A stretch of DNA of 64,000 nucleotides from Typha latifolia. Taxonomy: Eukaryota; Streptophyta; Magnoliopsida; Poales; Typhaceae. Under the pieces are notes generated by a model. It was given only the letters and a program-made list of their open reading frames with translations, did not search any database and was not told the DNA's origin. The stretch's first letter is position 1; every line of letters begins with the position of its first letter. Made by a program: the position numbers and the translations under genes. Of this stretch, positions 37,027-48,301 are shown one piece after another. The stretch covers positions 695,209 through 759,208 of the forward strand of contig CM034100.1 of NCBI GenBank assembly GCA_019914945.1, read 5' to 3'.

Positions 37027-40000
37027 ATGAATTCGATGGGGTTCGAAATCGGAAAAGGTAAGTCCTTTGCCAGCGTTCGCTGCTCTGTGATTTAATTACT
37101 TCCTCTTTCGATTAAAGGTTTGAAGTCCTAGATTTGATCTCCACGCAGGAGGAGGAGGAGGAGGGGGAGGAAAGGGGGAGAAGAACCTGGAGAGAAGCTT
37201 CACATCGCCTAGTTTTCCGTCGCAGTCCTCTTCCGCTGCCCGACCGGTACTGGTGCTATCGAATTCCGGAAAGCGATTGGACCAGCCGTCGCCGTCCTCG
37301 ACGCCTTCGCCGACGGCGGTGATGTCGCCCTCCGCGGCGGTGTTGGTGCTTTCGAATTCCGGTAAGCGGATGGACCAGGCAGGGAGGAAGAAGTACGTGA
37401 AGCAAGTGACGGGGCGGCACAACGACACGGAGCTCCACCTCGCGGCGCAACGGGGGGATCTTGCGGCGGTGAGGCAGATCCTGAGCGAGATCGACGCACA
37501 GGTGACCGGAACGGGAGCGGAGTTTGATGCCGAGGTGGCGGAGATTAGGTCGGCCGTGGTGAACGAGGTCAACGAGGTGGAGGAGACGCCGCTGTTGATC
37601 GCGGCGGAGAAGGGGTTCCTTGAAATTGTTATGGAGTTGCTCAGGTACTCGGATAGGGAGAGCTTGGCAAGGAAGAGTAGGCCGGGGTTTGATGCGTTTC
37701 ATGCGGCAGCGAGAGCAGGGCACCAAGGTGAGGGGCATTTAAGTTTCTAATTCCTTCGTGGGATTGAAGTAGTAATCTGATTGTAAAACTATTGAAAATA
37801 ATTGCAGATATTGTTAAATGAGTAGAAAGATGTGAACTTTTTAGAATGCTCGAGAGGAATACTGAAGAATGATACATATGCTAGCCCTTATCTTGTGTTC
37901 TTTTTTCTTTTTTACTTTTATTGACAAAGAGGCCGCAGGCCCTGTTTCATTAGAAACTTAAACCCTTATCTTATGTTTTACATATTAAACTACTGGCAAT
38001 GTTTGATAGCTAAATAGTGGTCTTATTCTCTCAGTTGTCATAGGTGTGGTTGTTTTTGTTAGATCACAGGGGCAAAAGTTGTAGGTTTCTGTACTTTTAC
38101 TCTTTGGATTTTAGCTGACATCATAACTTGCAAAACAGGGGCCTGATGTTGGTTCCAAGGTGAACTGTGAAAATCCTTTGATCTTGTTGTTTCTAACAAT
38201 TCCTGTCAGTTGGAACAAATCTACATAGTTTCGTTTGTGAGATTTTAGGTCTTTTGTGACTTCCATCTGCAACCTGTGCAGCATGGTATCACTCCTGAAG
38301 ACAAATCATGTTTCTATGACATGCAGGCATGCTTTATTTAGATGTTCTGCTAGTATAATTAATAAATAGATCCTCCATCTGTTTTACTTTTCTAACTCAT
38401 TGTGTACAGCAATTGTCCAGGTACTTTTGGATCACGATTTGAGTCTTAGCAAAACATTTGGTCCATCGAACGTTACTCCACTTATATCTGCAGCAACAAG
38501 AGGCCATACTGATGTGGCGAATCTGTTGCTGGCACGAGATGCTGGTTTAATTGATTTATGTAAAGCTAATGGGAAAAATGCTCTGCACTTTGCTGCCCGC
38601 TCAGGCCATGTAGAAATAGTAAAAGCATTGCTTGATACAGATCCACAGCTGGCTCGAAAGACTGACAAGAAGGGGCAAACTGCATTGCACATGGCGGTGA
38701 AGGGAACAAATAGTGATGTTGTTAAAGCTCTTGTGGATGCTGATCCAGCCATAGTGATGCTGCCAGACAGAGCTGGCAACACAGCACTGCATGTTGCAAC
38801 AAGAAAAAAGCGGGCTGAGGTATTTGCCTTTTGATGTTTTAAAAGTTGTTTCCTTGTTACTCTGATTCAATGCTTCAATTAGCTTTTTATGGCTCCATAA
38901 CTTTTGCTCAGAATAGTTCGAATCAGCTTCCCTTTTATTTTTGTTTCCTGTATTTTTTTTTTCTTTCTGCTTGCAGGTTTATTTAACACAGCAGACTTTT
39001 AGATAGGTGGCATTTTTCATAGTATGTTTCATAACTTGTGGTAATTAGTTGTAGTATATCTGGGCATGTGGTTACACTCAAATACATTATGGGAAATCCC
39101 CAAAAAGGGAGACATTCAGAAGGGCTTACTAATGACGGAAGAAACTTTCAACATTGTGGTTAAGTTAAGCACTCTTTATATTCCATTGATTCTGCATAAT
39201 AATCCAATCTATGCATGTGCTCTGTTTTTAAATGATTTTAGTTGCATGATATTTTGGAAGACAACTTTTGCAACCTTTATTTTGGATCGTTCTATTTCTA
39301 TTTTCTCTTCCAGCCAAGTTCAGTGTATTCTTTTCATCTTTAAACATAGCCTTCTTCACCGTCTTACCTTCTGCAAACCATTTATATTTTATACACCATT
39401 CTGTGGTATGATTGAGGTATAGCTGATCATCCCATTGATTTCTTCCTTTACGAGGAACAGTATTTAAGATATACATGATTCTACTAGCTTTCTCATCTGA
39501 AACAGAGTTTGATTTGGCTCGGTGAGTTGATACTTGCAGCCCCTCTCATTTGGAACAACCAATTGAACAATTGAGCCATAACTGATCTTTCTTTTGGTTC
39601 TTTTCTTTTCTACTTAGTTATTTCCTTCCTCTTCTTTCAGATTGTAGATGTGCTGCTGCGTCTTCCAGATACACATGTGAACGCATTGACGAGGGATCAT
39701 AAAACTGCTTTTGACATTGCAGAAGGCCTTCCTCTCTCAGAAGAGTCTGGTGATATTAAGGAATGCTTATCCCGTCATGGTGCAGTAAGGGCCAATGATT
39801 TGAACCAGCCTCGCGATGAACTGCGGAAGACTGTTAGTCAAATTAAAAAGGATGTGCATATACAGCTGGAGCAGACCAGGAAAACCAACAAAAATGTTTA
39901 TGGGATTGCAAAGGAGCTCAGAAAGCTCCACAGGGAGGGCATCAACAATGCGACTAACTCTGTGACTGTGGTTGCCGTTCTCTTTGCCACAGTGGCATTT

Positions 40001-40474
40001 GCTGCAATCTTTACCGTGCCAGGAGGAAATGAAAATGATGGCCTAGCTGTAGCTGTCCATACAGCATCATTTAAAATATTTTTCATCTTCAATGCTATTG
40101 CCTTGTTCACTTCTTTGGCTGTGGTGGTGGTTCAAATTACACTCGTAAGGGGTGAAACGAAAGCAGAGAGGCGGGTTGTTGGGGTCATTAACAAGTTGAT
40201 GTGGTTGGCCTCAGTTTGCACTACGGTTGCGTTCATCTCCTCCTCTTATATCGTGGTAGGTAGACATTTTCGGTGGGCAGCGGTGTTGGTTACATTAATA
40301 GGCGGAGTGATAATGGCCGGCGTTCTGGGAACTATGACTTACTATGTTGTTAGGTCGAAGCGGACCCGTTCCATTAGAAAGAGGGAGAAATCGTCGAGGA
40401 GGAGCATCTCAAACTCATGGCATCACAACTCGGAGTTATCTGATTCTGAAATTGACAGGATTTATGCAATCTGA
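37027..40474 (+). CDS. ITN1: Ankyrin repeat membrane protein, ITN1-like (PGG domain)
   Basis: Closest in recalled sequence to Arabidopsis ITN1, a plasma-membrane ankyrin protein tied to salt tolerance and ABA-linked ROS control. Four exons: 37027-37057, 37149-37727, 38410-38819, 39641-40474. Total 1854 nt, 617 residues. A Gly-rich start is followed by LVLSNSGKRMDQ and YVKQVTGRHNDTELHLAAQR, then about six ankyrin repeats (TPLISAATRGHTDVANLLLA, NALHFAARSGHVEIVKALLD, TALHMAVKGTNSDVVKALVD). The C-terminal PGG domain (ELRKLHREGINNATNSVTVV, FAAIFTVPGG) has four predicted membrane helices. Somewhat longer than ITN1 (~590), partly because of a 31-codon N-terminal duplication. Confidence 0.93.
37251..37378 (+). 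repeat. In-frame duplication in ITN1-like exon 2
   Basis: 35-base copies at 37251-37285 and 37344-37378 match at 31 positions, 93 bases (31 codons) apart. They encode LVLSNSGKR(L/M)DQ twice. Confidence 0.85.
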
Positions 40475-41188
40475 AGGGTGTTCGTAATCTATCTCCTCCT
40501 TTGCTCTGTATTTGGAATCATTATTGCAAGACCCTGCTATTTATAAGTGCACCATGCCACATATACTTGTAATGCCATATCTACGCGCCTGTATGATATC
40601 TAAACTAATCTTCTTATGGTAAAGCAATCATGGTTCCTGTATATGTTTACTGTTTAATCCATTATTTACTGCTTGCATGTATCAGATGGTCATCAAACGA
40701 GCTGTTTTTTTTTGTTCAGGATAGGCAGTAGAGCATTTTAATATTTAGGGGCAGAAAATCTAAGTTGCGAGTTTCATGGCTTAATGTTAATCATATTGCA
40801 GTACTTTGAAATTGGATTCATTCATTCAGATGACTCGAAAAGTGAACCCAAGTAAATAGTTGACATCTTTATTGAAGGGAGATCAAAGAAGCAGAAATGA
40901 GAATTATCTTTTACTTTCTAAAACGATTATTACCGATCAAATGAATTATAAACTAAAAATTATCGCAACAATGTAAGCGAGCTAACAGTACCAAAGGAAA
41001 CGCGAACCTCGGGGATCCGATGGTAACGGGAAACGCCTTGGGGGGACGTAGCGACCAAGATTCTCCCTTGCGAGGCTTTTCCTCTCCGTAAATATAAACG
41101 CGGGGGGGAAGCGAAGGCAATGGAAAAGGCCGGTCCATTCCTCCGATCACTCTCGCCTCTTCTACTTCCTCTCCGTTGTTGCAAGAAG
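40475..41188. other. Spacer, ITN1-like to NUDX9-like
   Basis: About 700 bases with the 3' UTR of the ankyrin gene and the promoter of the Nudix gene. A TATAAA lies at 41093-41098. Confidence 0.55.
41093..41098 (+). promoter_or_regulatory. Possible TATA box of NUDX9-like gene
   Basis: TATAAA placed so that transcription would begin near 41125. That would be just after the upstream ATG at 41120 and before the ATG at 41189. It therefore bears on which start is used. Confidence 0.45.
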
Positions 41189-44100
41189 ATGGCGTCCATT
41201 AGCGCGGGAAGCAGCGGAGACGCAGGGACTGCGTTTAAGCTACTCCTCTCTTGCCCCTCCGGTCTCTCTCGATCTCGGGTAATCTCCTCCCTCCGATCTC
41301 GTAACTCGAACAGAATAAATTTTGTTTGCCTCCCTGTCTTGCGTTCCGGTGAAGAATCAAAGGTTTCGACGTTATTTCCGAGTATAACGACGTGATTGAG
41401 TTGATCGATCGATGTCGAGTTGAGGTGTTATTTTCTAATGGCGGAACAGTCTTCTCTTTAGTTCTGTTACTTCACGTCTTCTTGGTTTTAAAATTATCTT
41501 ATTTTGTTAAATGAAGGTTCTCGTCAGTTTCGATCGCTCTTACGACAGGACGACTCATCCGGATAGTAAATTGGAAGAATCTATCAATGAGGTATGAAGT
41601 TGGTATTCTTTCTATTCTCTAACTCTATATGAGAAATTTCTCTAGGATGTTCAATTTTGAATAATCATGCAATATCTCGATGTCGAAATCCTTTGGACAA
41701 AATTTTGATGAAGGATTACGCAGATCTGGAATCATCGACTTCAGAAGAACCCATCTCTGTACAGTGGGCTGAAGTTTAGGGTATGCAGTTCTTGTTCAAC
41801 TTTAACTTTCATTATTTTTCTTCTCTGAAGTCATTTTTTCCCTGCCCAAATTTAAACAGCTGTGACAGTAACAACTGTTAAACATTACAAACCTTGTATG
41901 TGCCAATGACTAATTACTTTAAACAGCGCATTAATGTTAAATGCACTAATAATTATTAGAATCAAAACACTAGAATTGCTTTGAACCAAGATGATCACTA
42001 TTTGCCCTCTATCTGTGCTTTGTACTTAGACATGTTATCTAATTTATGGCTTATTAGAAGAGCCTGCTTTTTAGCTGACTTAGATCATATGCACTCTTGA
42101 GTGTTTGCTCTTTCTTGTTCTACTTCTATCATGCTCCTTTGCAACTTTGTCTAAGTTTATATGCAATGTGACTGCTATTACTCATTTCAGTATGGCGGAC
42201 ATGCCGTCCACGATGTGAATGGTTTTGGCCAAGAGTCCTCTATTTGCCTTCATTTGGGCCTGACAGATTACAGGTCATCTTTTCCTTCTATTTTAGTCCA
42301 TTTCTCAGTTTTATCTGTCGAAATTAGAGAGAATGTGTTCTTTAGGTTTCTACTTCCTTTGATCCTTTAATATTTATAGTGTTTATCATACTGAGGCTAA
42401 CATCAGTATATCCTTCTGTCCATCAGTTGTAAATATTTAAATTTGAGTTTTATAAAGATTACATGATTGCATGATCCTGTGATTTCATACCATCCTATCC
42501 TAAAGCATGAGCATGGAAAAATATTGCTCAAATTCTTGATCAATTGTTGGTTTCCTGGCACCCAGTCGAGCATCTGCACAAGCTAGAACATTAAGCTCTT
42601 TCCACTGAAGTTGTGGAAATATACAAAGAGAGAAATATTTCATCTTTCTGATTTGTAAGTTTTATGGCTGTGCAATTTCATTTTGAGACAAATTTGCATA
42701 GTCAGAGTACTTTCCTCCTCCATCTGCAAGAGTTCAACTCTGTCAGGTAGGAGATCAGAGTGAATGTTCATTTTTCTTTGCTTCCTTGTGGGATGAGGCA
42801 GATACATATGTCAGATACTTCTGTTCGGATCCTAGCCTTCAAGAAAAAAAAAACCCTGCTGCATACTTCTAGACACTTCTTTTGCTACATTTCCCTAGGT
42901 GGATATTTGGGATGGGTTCTTCTGTGGATGACTTAATGCAAGTACAACTCTACCATCAATATGCTTCTCTTTTAATGGTGGCTTATTTTGCTTCCCTTGT
43001 GGGATGAGGGTATTCTTTTTTATATAAGATTGTTGCTCCTAATGACGTACAGGTTAAGTGCTGTATAGTTGCGGAGAATTTTCTAATGTCTATGTTTAAC
43101 TAATGATTTAGTTGGATATTCACTTATTTTGATCTGATCACTTTTTCCTATTCTTTTACCATATTCAAATTTCAATTTCAGATTAACATGTTAGTGTTAT
43201 TTATCTTGTCATTTCTATTTTGCTGGTAAGTGAAGTTCTAGATTTTCTGCAAGTGCTTTGTTTGATAAATCTTTGTTGCTGCTCCTCTCTTTTGGATATT
43301 ACCACTGTGAACAGAGAACTTTTATTCTGAGTTTGCATATTTTCAGGACCTTTGTGGGGACAAATTTGAATCCTCTGTGGGAGAAGTTTCTTATTTCATC
43401 AGAAGGTATTGCTTGTGGATTATGCTTAAAAGTATATAAGTCAATTAACAATTCTCAGATGCTAAAGATGCAGACATCAATGAAGTCGCAATATATTGAT
43501 TCATGGACTTATAAGTGGCAATGTTGAATCTAAGTTCCAAAACTATCATAGCATGTCATCTTTTGAAAGTAGTTGCAGATATTTCTTGGTTTGCTCTAAG
43601 TATTTCTCAGATGAGATTTTTATGTTTTCTACCTGGCCATGTTGCATCGCATGTGTGTCTCCAATATGCCCTTTTCATGCAACTAGCAATTCTCATTCGT
43701 AAAAAGACATGCCATGACTTTTTTTAAAAAAATCTTCTGCCAATCAACAATTTAATTTAATTTCTTTCAGATGACACATTACGGAGCCAACATATGTCAA
43801 ATCCCTTGGGCAATGGTGCAATCGTAGAATCATCTGACAAAAGGATACTTATACTGCAAAGAAGCTACAATGTGGGGGAGTTCCCAGGCTACTTTGTCTT
43901 CCCTGGAGGCCACTCTGAGGTAACCTTATGTGCATTTAGAGAGGATTGTCAGACGACCCTTTCAGATTTGCGAGAAATATGAGTTAAATGGTAGCTTATG
44001 TCAAATGGTTGCTAGGTGCACTGGAACAGTTTTTCAGTTGCTGAAAGGGGATGAGATAATACTAGTTTTCAGTATGTAAATGTTGGCTGCTACATAGTCT

Positions 44101-45544
44101 GTTTAATGTATCGAAGCTGGATGCTTTTAAAAGATCAGAGACACATACCATATATACACTACAATGTCATAAATAAAATCTAAATTGGAATCATCCCACT
44201 TTTCTCCAATTATATGTATATATATACACACACTACGGTTTCAATAAAGTTGAGTGAATGGGTAAGGAATGACCTGTTAGAATGATTATCCGAGGTAATT
44301 CTTCTTTGTCTAACATCCAACAACTATACAGAATCCGTCAAGTAAACCATATATACTCCTGTTGCTTTTACTTGGAAAAATCCTCAATATGGCTGTGAGA
44401 AGATTGTTCATGTGGTGTAAAGCGTAATTACTGACGAAATATTTTTTCCTGCAGCCCCAAGAAATTGGAATTTCAGCCCATGAAAGTGACAAAGGTTCAA
44501 CAAACTCTGTGCTTCTCAATGAAAAAGTTTCTCAGGAAATGTTTGACGGCATCATACGTGAAGTAGTTGAAGAAATTGGAGTTCCTGCAGATTCTCTGGT
44601 AAAACAACCATCAAGTTTCTTAATTATTACTCAATCCCTTTGCTTATGATTCTCCTAGTTGAATATGCAGCTTATCCATTGTGTCATGTCAGACAAAATG
44701 AGAGGAATGCTCATAATGCTTATTTCTAATAAGTTGGCATAATCTTGTCTCAGAATTCACAATATACTTTACCAAACTATATATAATATAGTCCAATTCA
44801 CTCTTGATAACTTTATGTGACAAGGTCATTATACGTGAGAATTGTAGGCACTTTCTTGTAGTAATTGTGAACATACAAATAGATGGAATGTATCTTTAGA
44901 TGTCTTCTGAAAAACAGGCATGATATTTAAGCATCTTAAGTTTTAGGACTTACACATCTGGTCAGCATATTTGTTCCAAGAAATAGTTCTTCAATTTTCA
45001 TCTTTGACCAATCAGAAACTGCATAATGGGATTGTTTATTGGTAATCTTGTTGCAGATCTGTCTTCTAGCCTTCTAGGTTTATGACGAGTACCAGTTGCA
45101 CAAAAATTGGCTCTTCTTGATTTGATTTTTGATTTTTAAAAAACCTTTTATTCAGTCTAGCTTGCACGAACTAACTTCAAATAGTGTCTGCAGACGGAGC
45201 CTATATTCATTGGAGTATCTCGCAGGGAAATGAATGTCAGACCGACAGCTTTTTTCTTTCTGAAATGCAATAAGGATTCAAGTGAAATTCGGAATCTGTA
45301 CTCCAAAGCTCAAGATGGCTTCGAGTCTACTCAATTATATGCCGTAACAATGGTTGGCTTAGATACTTACTCTGTTTTGACATATTATATCATCATCTTG
45401 GTTTATCTTCTTAACTTGTCTGATTGTTTGTTAACTATGGGATATCAGGATGATTTGAAGAGAATGGCACTCCATATGCCCGGTTGCCACAGAGGTGGAG
45501 TTGCTTTGTACGAGTTGATGATAGAAGCCACCAAGGATAGCTGA
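41189..45544 (+). CDS. NUDX9: Nudix hydrolase, NUDX9-like
   Basis: Resembles Arabidopsis NUDX9, reported as a GDP-mannose pyrophosphohydrolase. Nine exons: 41189-41278 (or from 41120), 41517-41591, 41724-41780, 42191-42273, 43347-43405, 43771-43919, 44455-44598, 45194-45352, 45449-45544. From 41189 the product has 303 residues; from the in-frame ATG at 41120 it has 326. Arabidopsis NUDX9 is about 310. Hallmarks: FKLLLSCPSGLSRSRV, CLHLGLTDYRTFVGTNLNPL, NPLGNGAIVESSDKRILILQ, NVGEFPGYFVFPGGH, REVVEEIG, GVSRREMNVRPTAFFFLKC, MPGCHRGGVALYELM. The Nudix box is split by an insert, and an intron lies within it. The TATA-like site favours 41189. Confidence 0.92.
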
Positions 45545-48301
45545 CTTCTGGGTTGTGGATCTAAAGGAGCTGGAGCAATCAAAGCCCTGCAGTCCACATG
45601 GTCCTTCTGGTTTGTGGATTGCTGGCAACTGGTTTTGCTCTAGCTGGAATTTTCGTGCTATATGGAAAATTCCATTTCGTAATTTCAGTATCACTGCTTA
45701 ATTCATCAGAATAATGTTTCAGAATATTTATTTACATCTTCCTGATGCATATTACTTATTAGTCTGCGATACTTCCTACTGTCATTTTAACCGTTGTTTG
45801 ATGTAGTCTTTTGGAAAAGCAGAAGTGATCTGAGAATGACCCATTGGAGAGATCAAACTTTCTTCCCTTTTTCTTTCCTTCTTCTAAACCCTTGTCTATC
45901 TTTCTTGAGTTCTGATAGAACCTTTGCAGCAGTTGGACTAACAAAGCGGAAAATAATGCCTTGAAGTCTGAACACAACTCTTCCGTCAAAGAAACAAAGT
46001 GGAGGATTTGTGTTTGCGGTAAATTCAACTTTATTCTCCACTGTGACTCAATTTTGATATTGACATGAAACTATTGACGAGAAGAATAATCAAACAGTCA
46101 CAGTCAAGGAGCCACCTAGATTTTTGTGGGCTTTTGACAAGACAGATATTCTTCTGGAGATTTAAAGTCTAAATTTGATGGAAATTTAGTCCCTAGAAAG
46201 AAAGTGAGGGAATAAATTGCTTCAAACAATTTTTTTTTATTTTTAATATTTAATTTTACTGAGTTCTACTTTCTAGCAATTAAATATGTTCTCATGCAAA
46301 TGCAATCTTAGTTTAAGCAATTATTAGTGGCACTTCATATGTTAGTAATGTGCTGACTTTATACCTAAGTGAGTGATTTTATTACCTCTCTTATTATGAG
46401 CTGACTTGTTTTCTCACAGAAAAAAAAATTAAAGAAAGAAAAAAAGGTATTATTATTGTGACCTATCAATTATAAAAACAAAAGCACATTGTGATAGCAA
46501 TATACTAGCTCTAATAAGCATATCACCTTCTACAACCGAATACTATATGAGAAAACCTTTATCTTTGTCACCCTCAGCCAGTAACAGCCAAATTGGGCTA
46601 CTCTCTCTATTTTTTTTTTTCGTAAAGAACCCACTCATATTAGTGCATTTTATGGAAATGACAACTTGAGCACACTGGAACTTATCTCTTTTAGACTCTT
46701 TTACACCCAACATTTGGAATCCAACACATCGCCCACTCTTTTTGAGTGAGATGAAGCTTTTCCCCTTCCAAAGCTTTCCAAATCCTCACAAAGTATTTCA
46801 ATGTTCGCATACGTTGAACTAAAAAATTTCCATCGTACAGAATATATATATATATATATATATATATCCCACATGATCCTCTTACCATGAAAAATTAATC
46901 ATGTAATGTTCACATAATATCTTCAATAAATAAAATTAACAGATTATTAAAGAAAGAGTCATTTCAAAGATTTTTAATTGGTAAGAGGGTCAATATATTA
47001 CGATAAATAAATAAAAAATATATAAAAATAAACAATAATAATTCAGGAGGTCTCTATGTAATTATCCCTTATAAATCTAACCATCTGATCTGCTCCTCCA
47101 ATTCATTATTATGGTAACCATTAACAAGAAAAGGAAAAACAAACTAACCACTTTTTTCAATTAAAAAACGTTCTAATAATAGACTAGGCTTGGACCGTTC
47201 CGACCAAATCGGGCCCACCTCAGCCCAGTGAGGCTGTGACGATGGGCCCCGCCGTTGCCGCGTCAACGGTCAACTCCGCTCTCCTCCCTCCATCGGGTCG
47301 TCGTCTCCCTCGTCAAATCCTGTAATGTTAAATGCCAATACAAAATTCTAAAAATTTAAACTAATAATTGTACGGTACTAATTAGCTAATCCAATCGCGC
47401 TTTGCAATTTGCGTTTCTTTTAATGTGTTTAATGACATCAATTACGAATGGTTGGTGAAGAGTATGGAATTAATATATATGGCTACGTCCCATTTTGGTG
47501 TGGAATTAATGAGAAGAAGACAAAGGCAAGCCATTTCCTTGGTTGCAGTTGCTGCTTCTCTCTTGTTCCATGGATCTCTGATGAGATGATGAAGGACCCA
47601 TGTCCACATGGCAGGAGTTGGATTTGGGTATGCTGGGTACTCTCATGCCCATGTGAGCTTGAATGATCTTTGTCTATTGTTTAATCCTTCTGTGCTTCTA
47701 GTCATTCCTGATGATTCTATCTTAGTGTTGCCCATGTGGTGATGAATTCCTTAAACGTGCTCTTTTGTCTGGGAAAGTTTGGATTTTGTTAAGGTGGGAT
47801 GCTTCTGGTTGCGATCTTTTAGGTTTTTCAGTATAGAATGTGTTAATCCCATGTGGATGGCCATCTTGTTTAGCATCACCCTCTTTGTATTTTCAATTGG
47901 ATGCCTACATACCATTTGTTGGTTTGTCCAAATGGGATGCATTTAATTAGGCATGATAGTGGGGAGGGCACCCCTTTTACTTTCTTCATGGCCTTCTTCC
48001 TTCTGCTTTCTTCCTTTTTCTTATGAATGGTAGATGAAAGAAAGGCTGAGTATGGGGGAAATAGGTGGATGGATTCAAAAGTGTAGAATTTTTTGTGGTA
48101 AGTGGCTTGTGGTTTCTTGCTGCAGGGCTTCATGGTGAGGGAAAATTTTCATGGATAACAATTTGGTAGCTTTGTCTTTAGTTATTGTCTCCGCAGTTTG
48201 AGCATTGAGATTTAGTTTGGTGACCCACATAGTGTGTTTTCTGGTTGGAGCATTTTATCCAAGAAGATATCTATTGTGGCGTAATCTTTTAAGGCTAAGA
48301 T
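45545..48301. other. Intergenic, NUDX9-like to second ankyrin gene
   Basis: About 2.75 kb. Includes the Nudix 3' UTR, AT-rich DNA, an AT microsatellite at 46842-46867, and GC-richer promoter-like sequence near 47200-47300 containing GGGCCC. A leader intron of the ankyrin gene may lie between 47300 and 48250, but I could not fix its borders. Confidence 0.45.
46842..46867. repeat. (AT)n microsatellite
   Basis: Thirteen perfect AT units in intergenic DNA. Confidence 0.9.

Noticed and set aside
37256..37738. 160-codon minus ORF opposite ITN1-like exon 2
   Set aside because: Arg/His-rich shadow of a GC-rich exon on the other strand.
47448..47666. 72-codon ORF upstream of the second ankyrin gene
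   Set aside because: No family resemblance and not in frame with the gene; probably leader or intron sequence.
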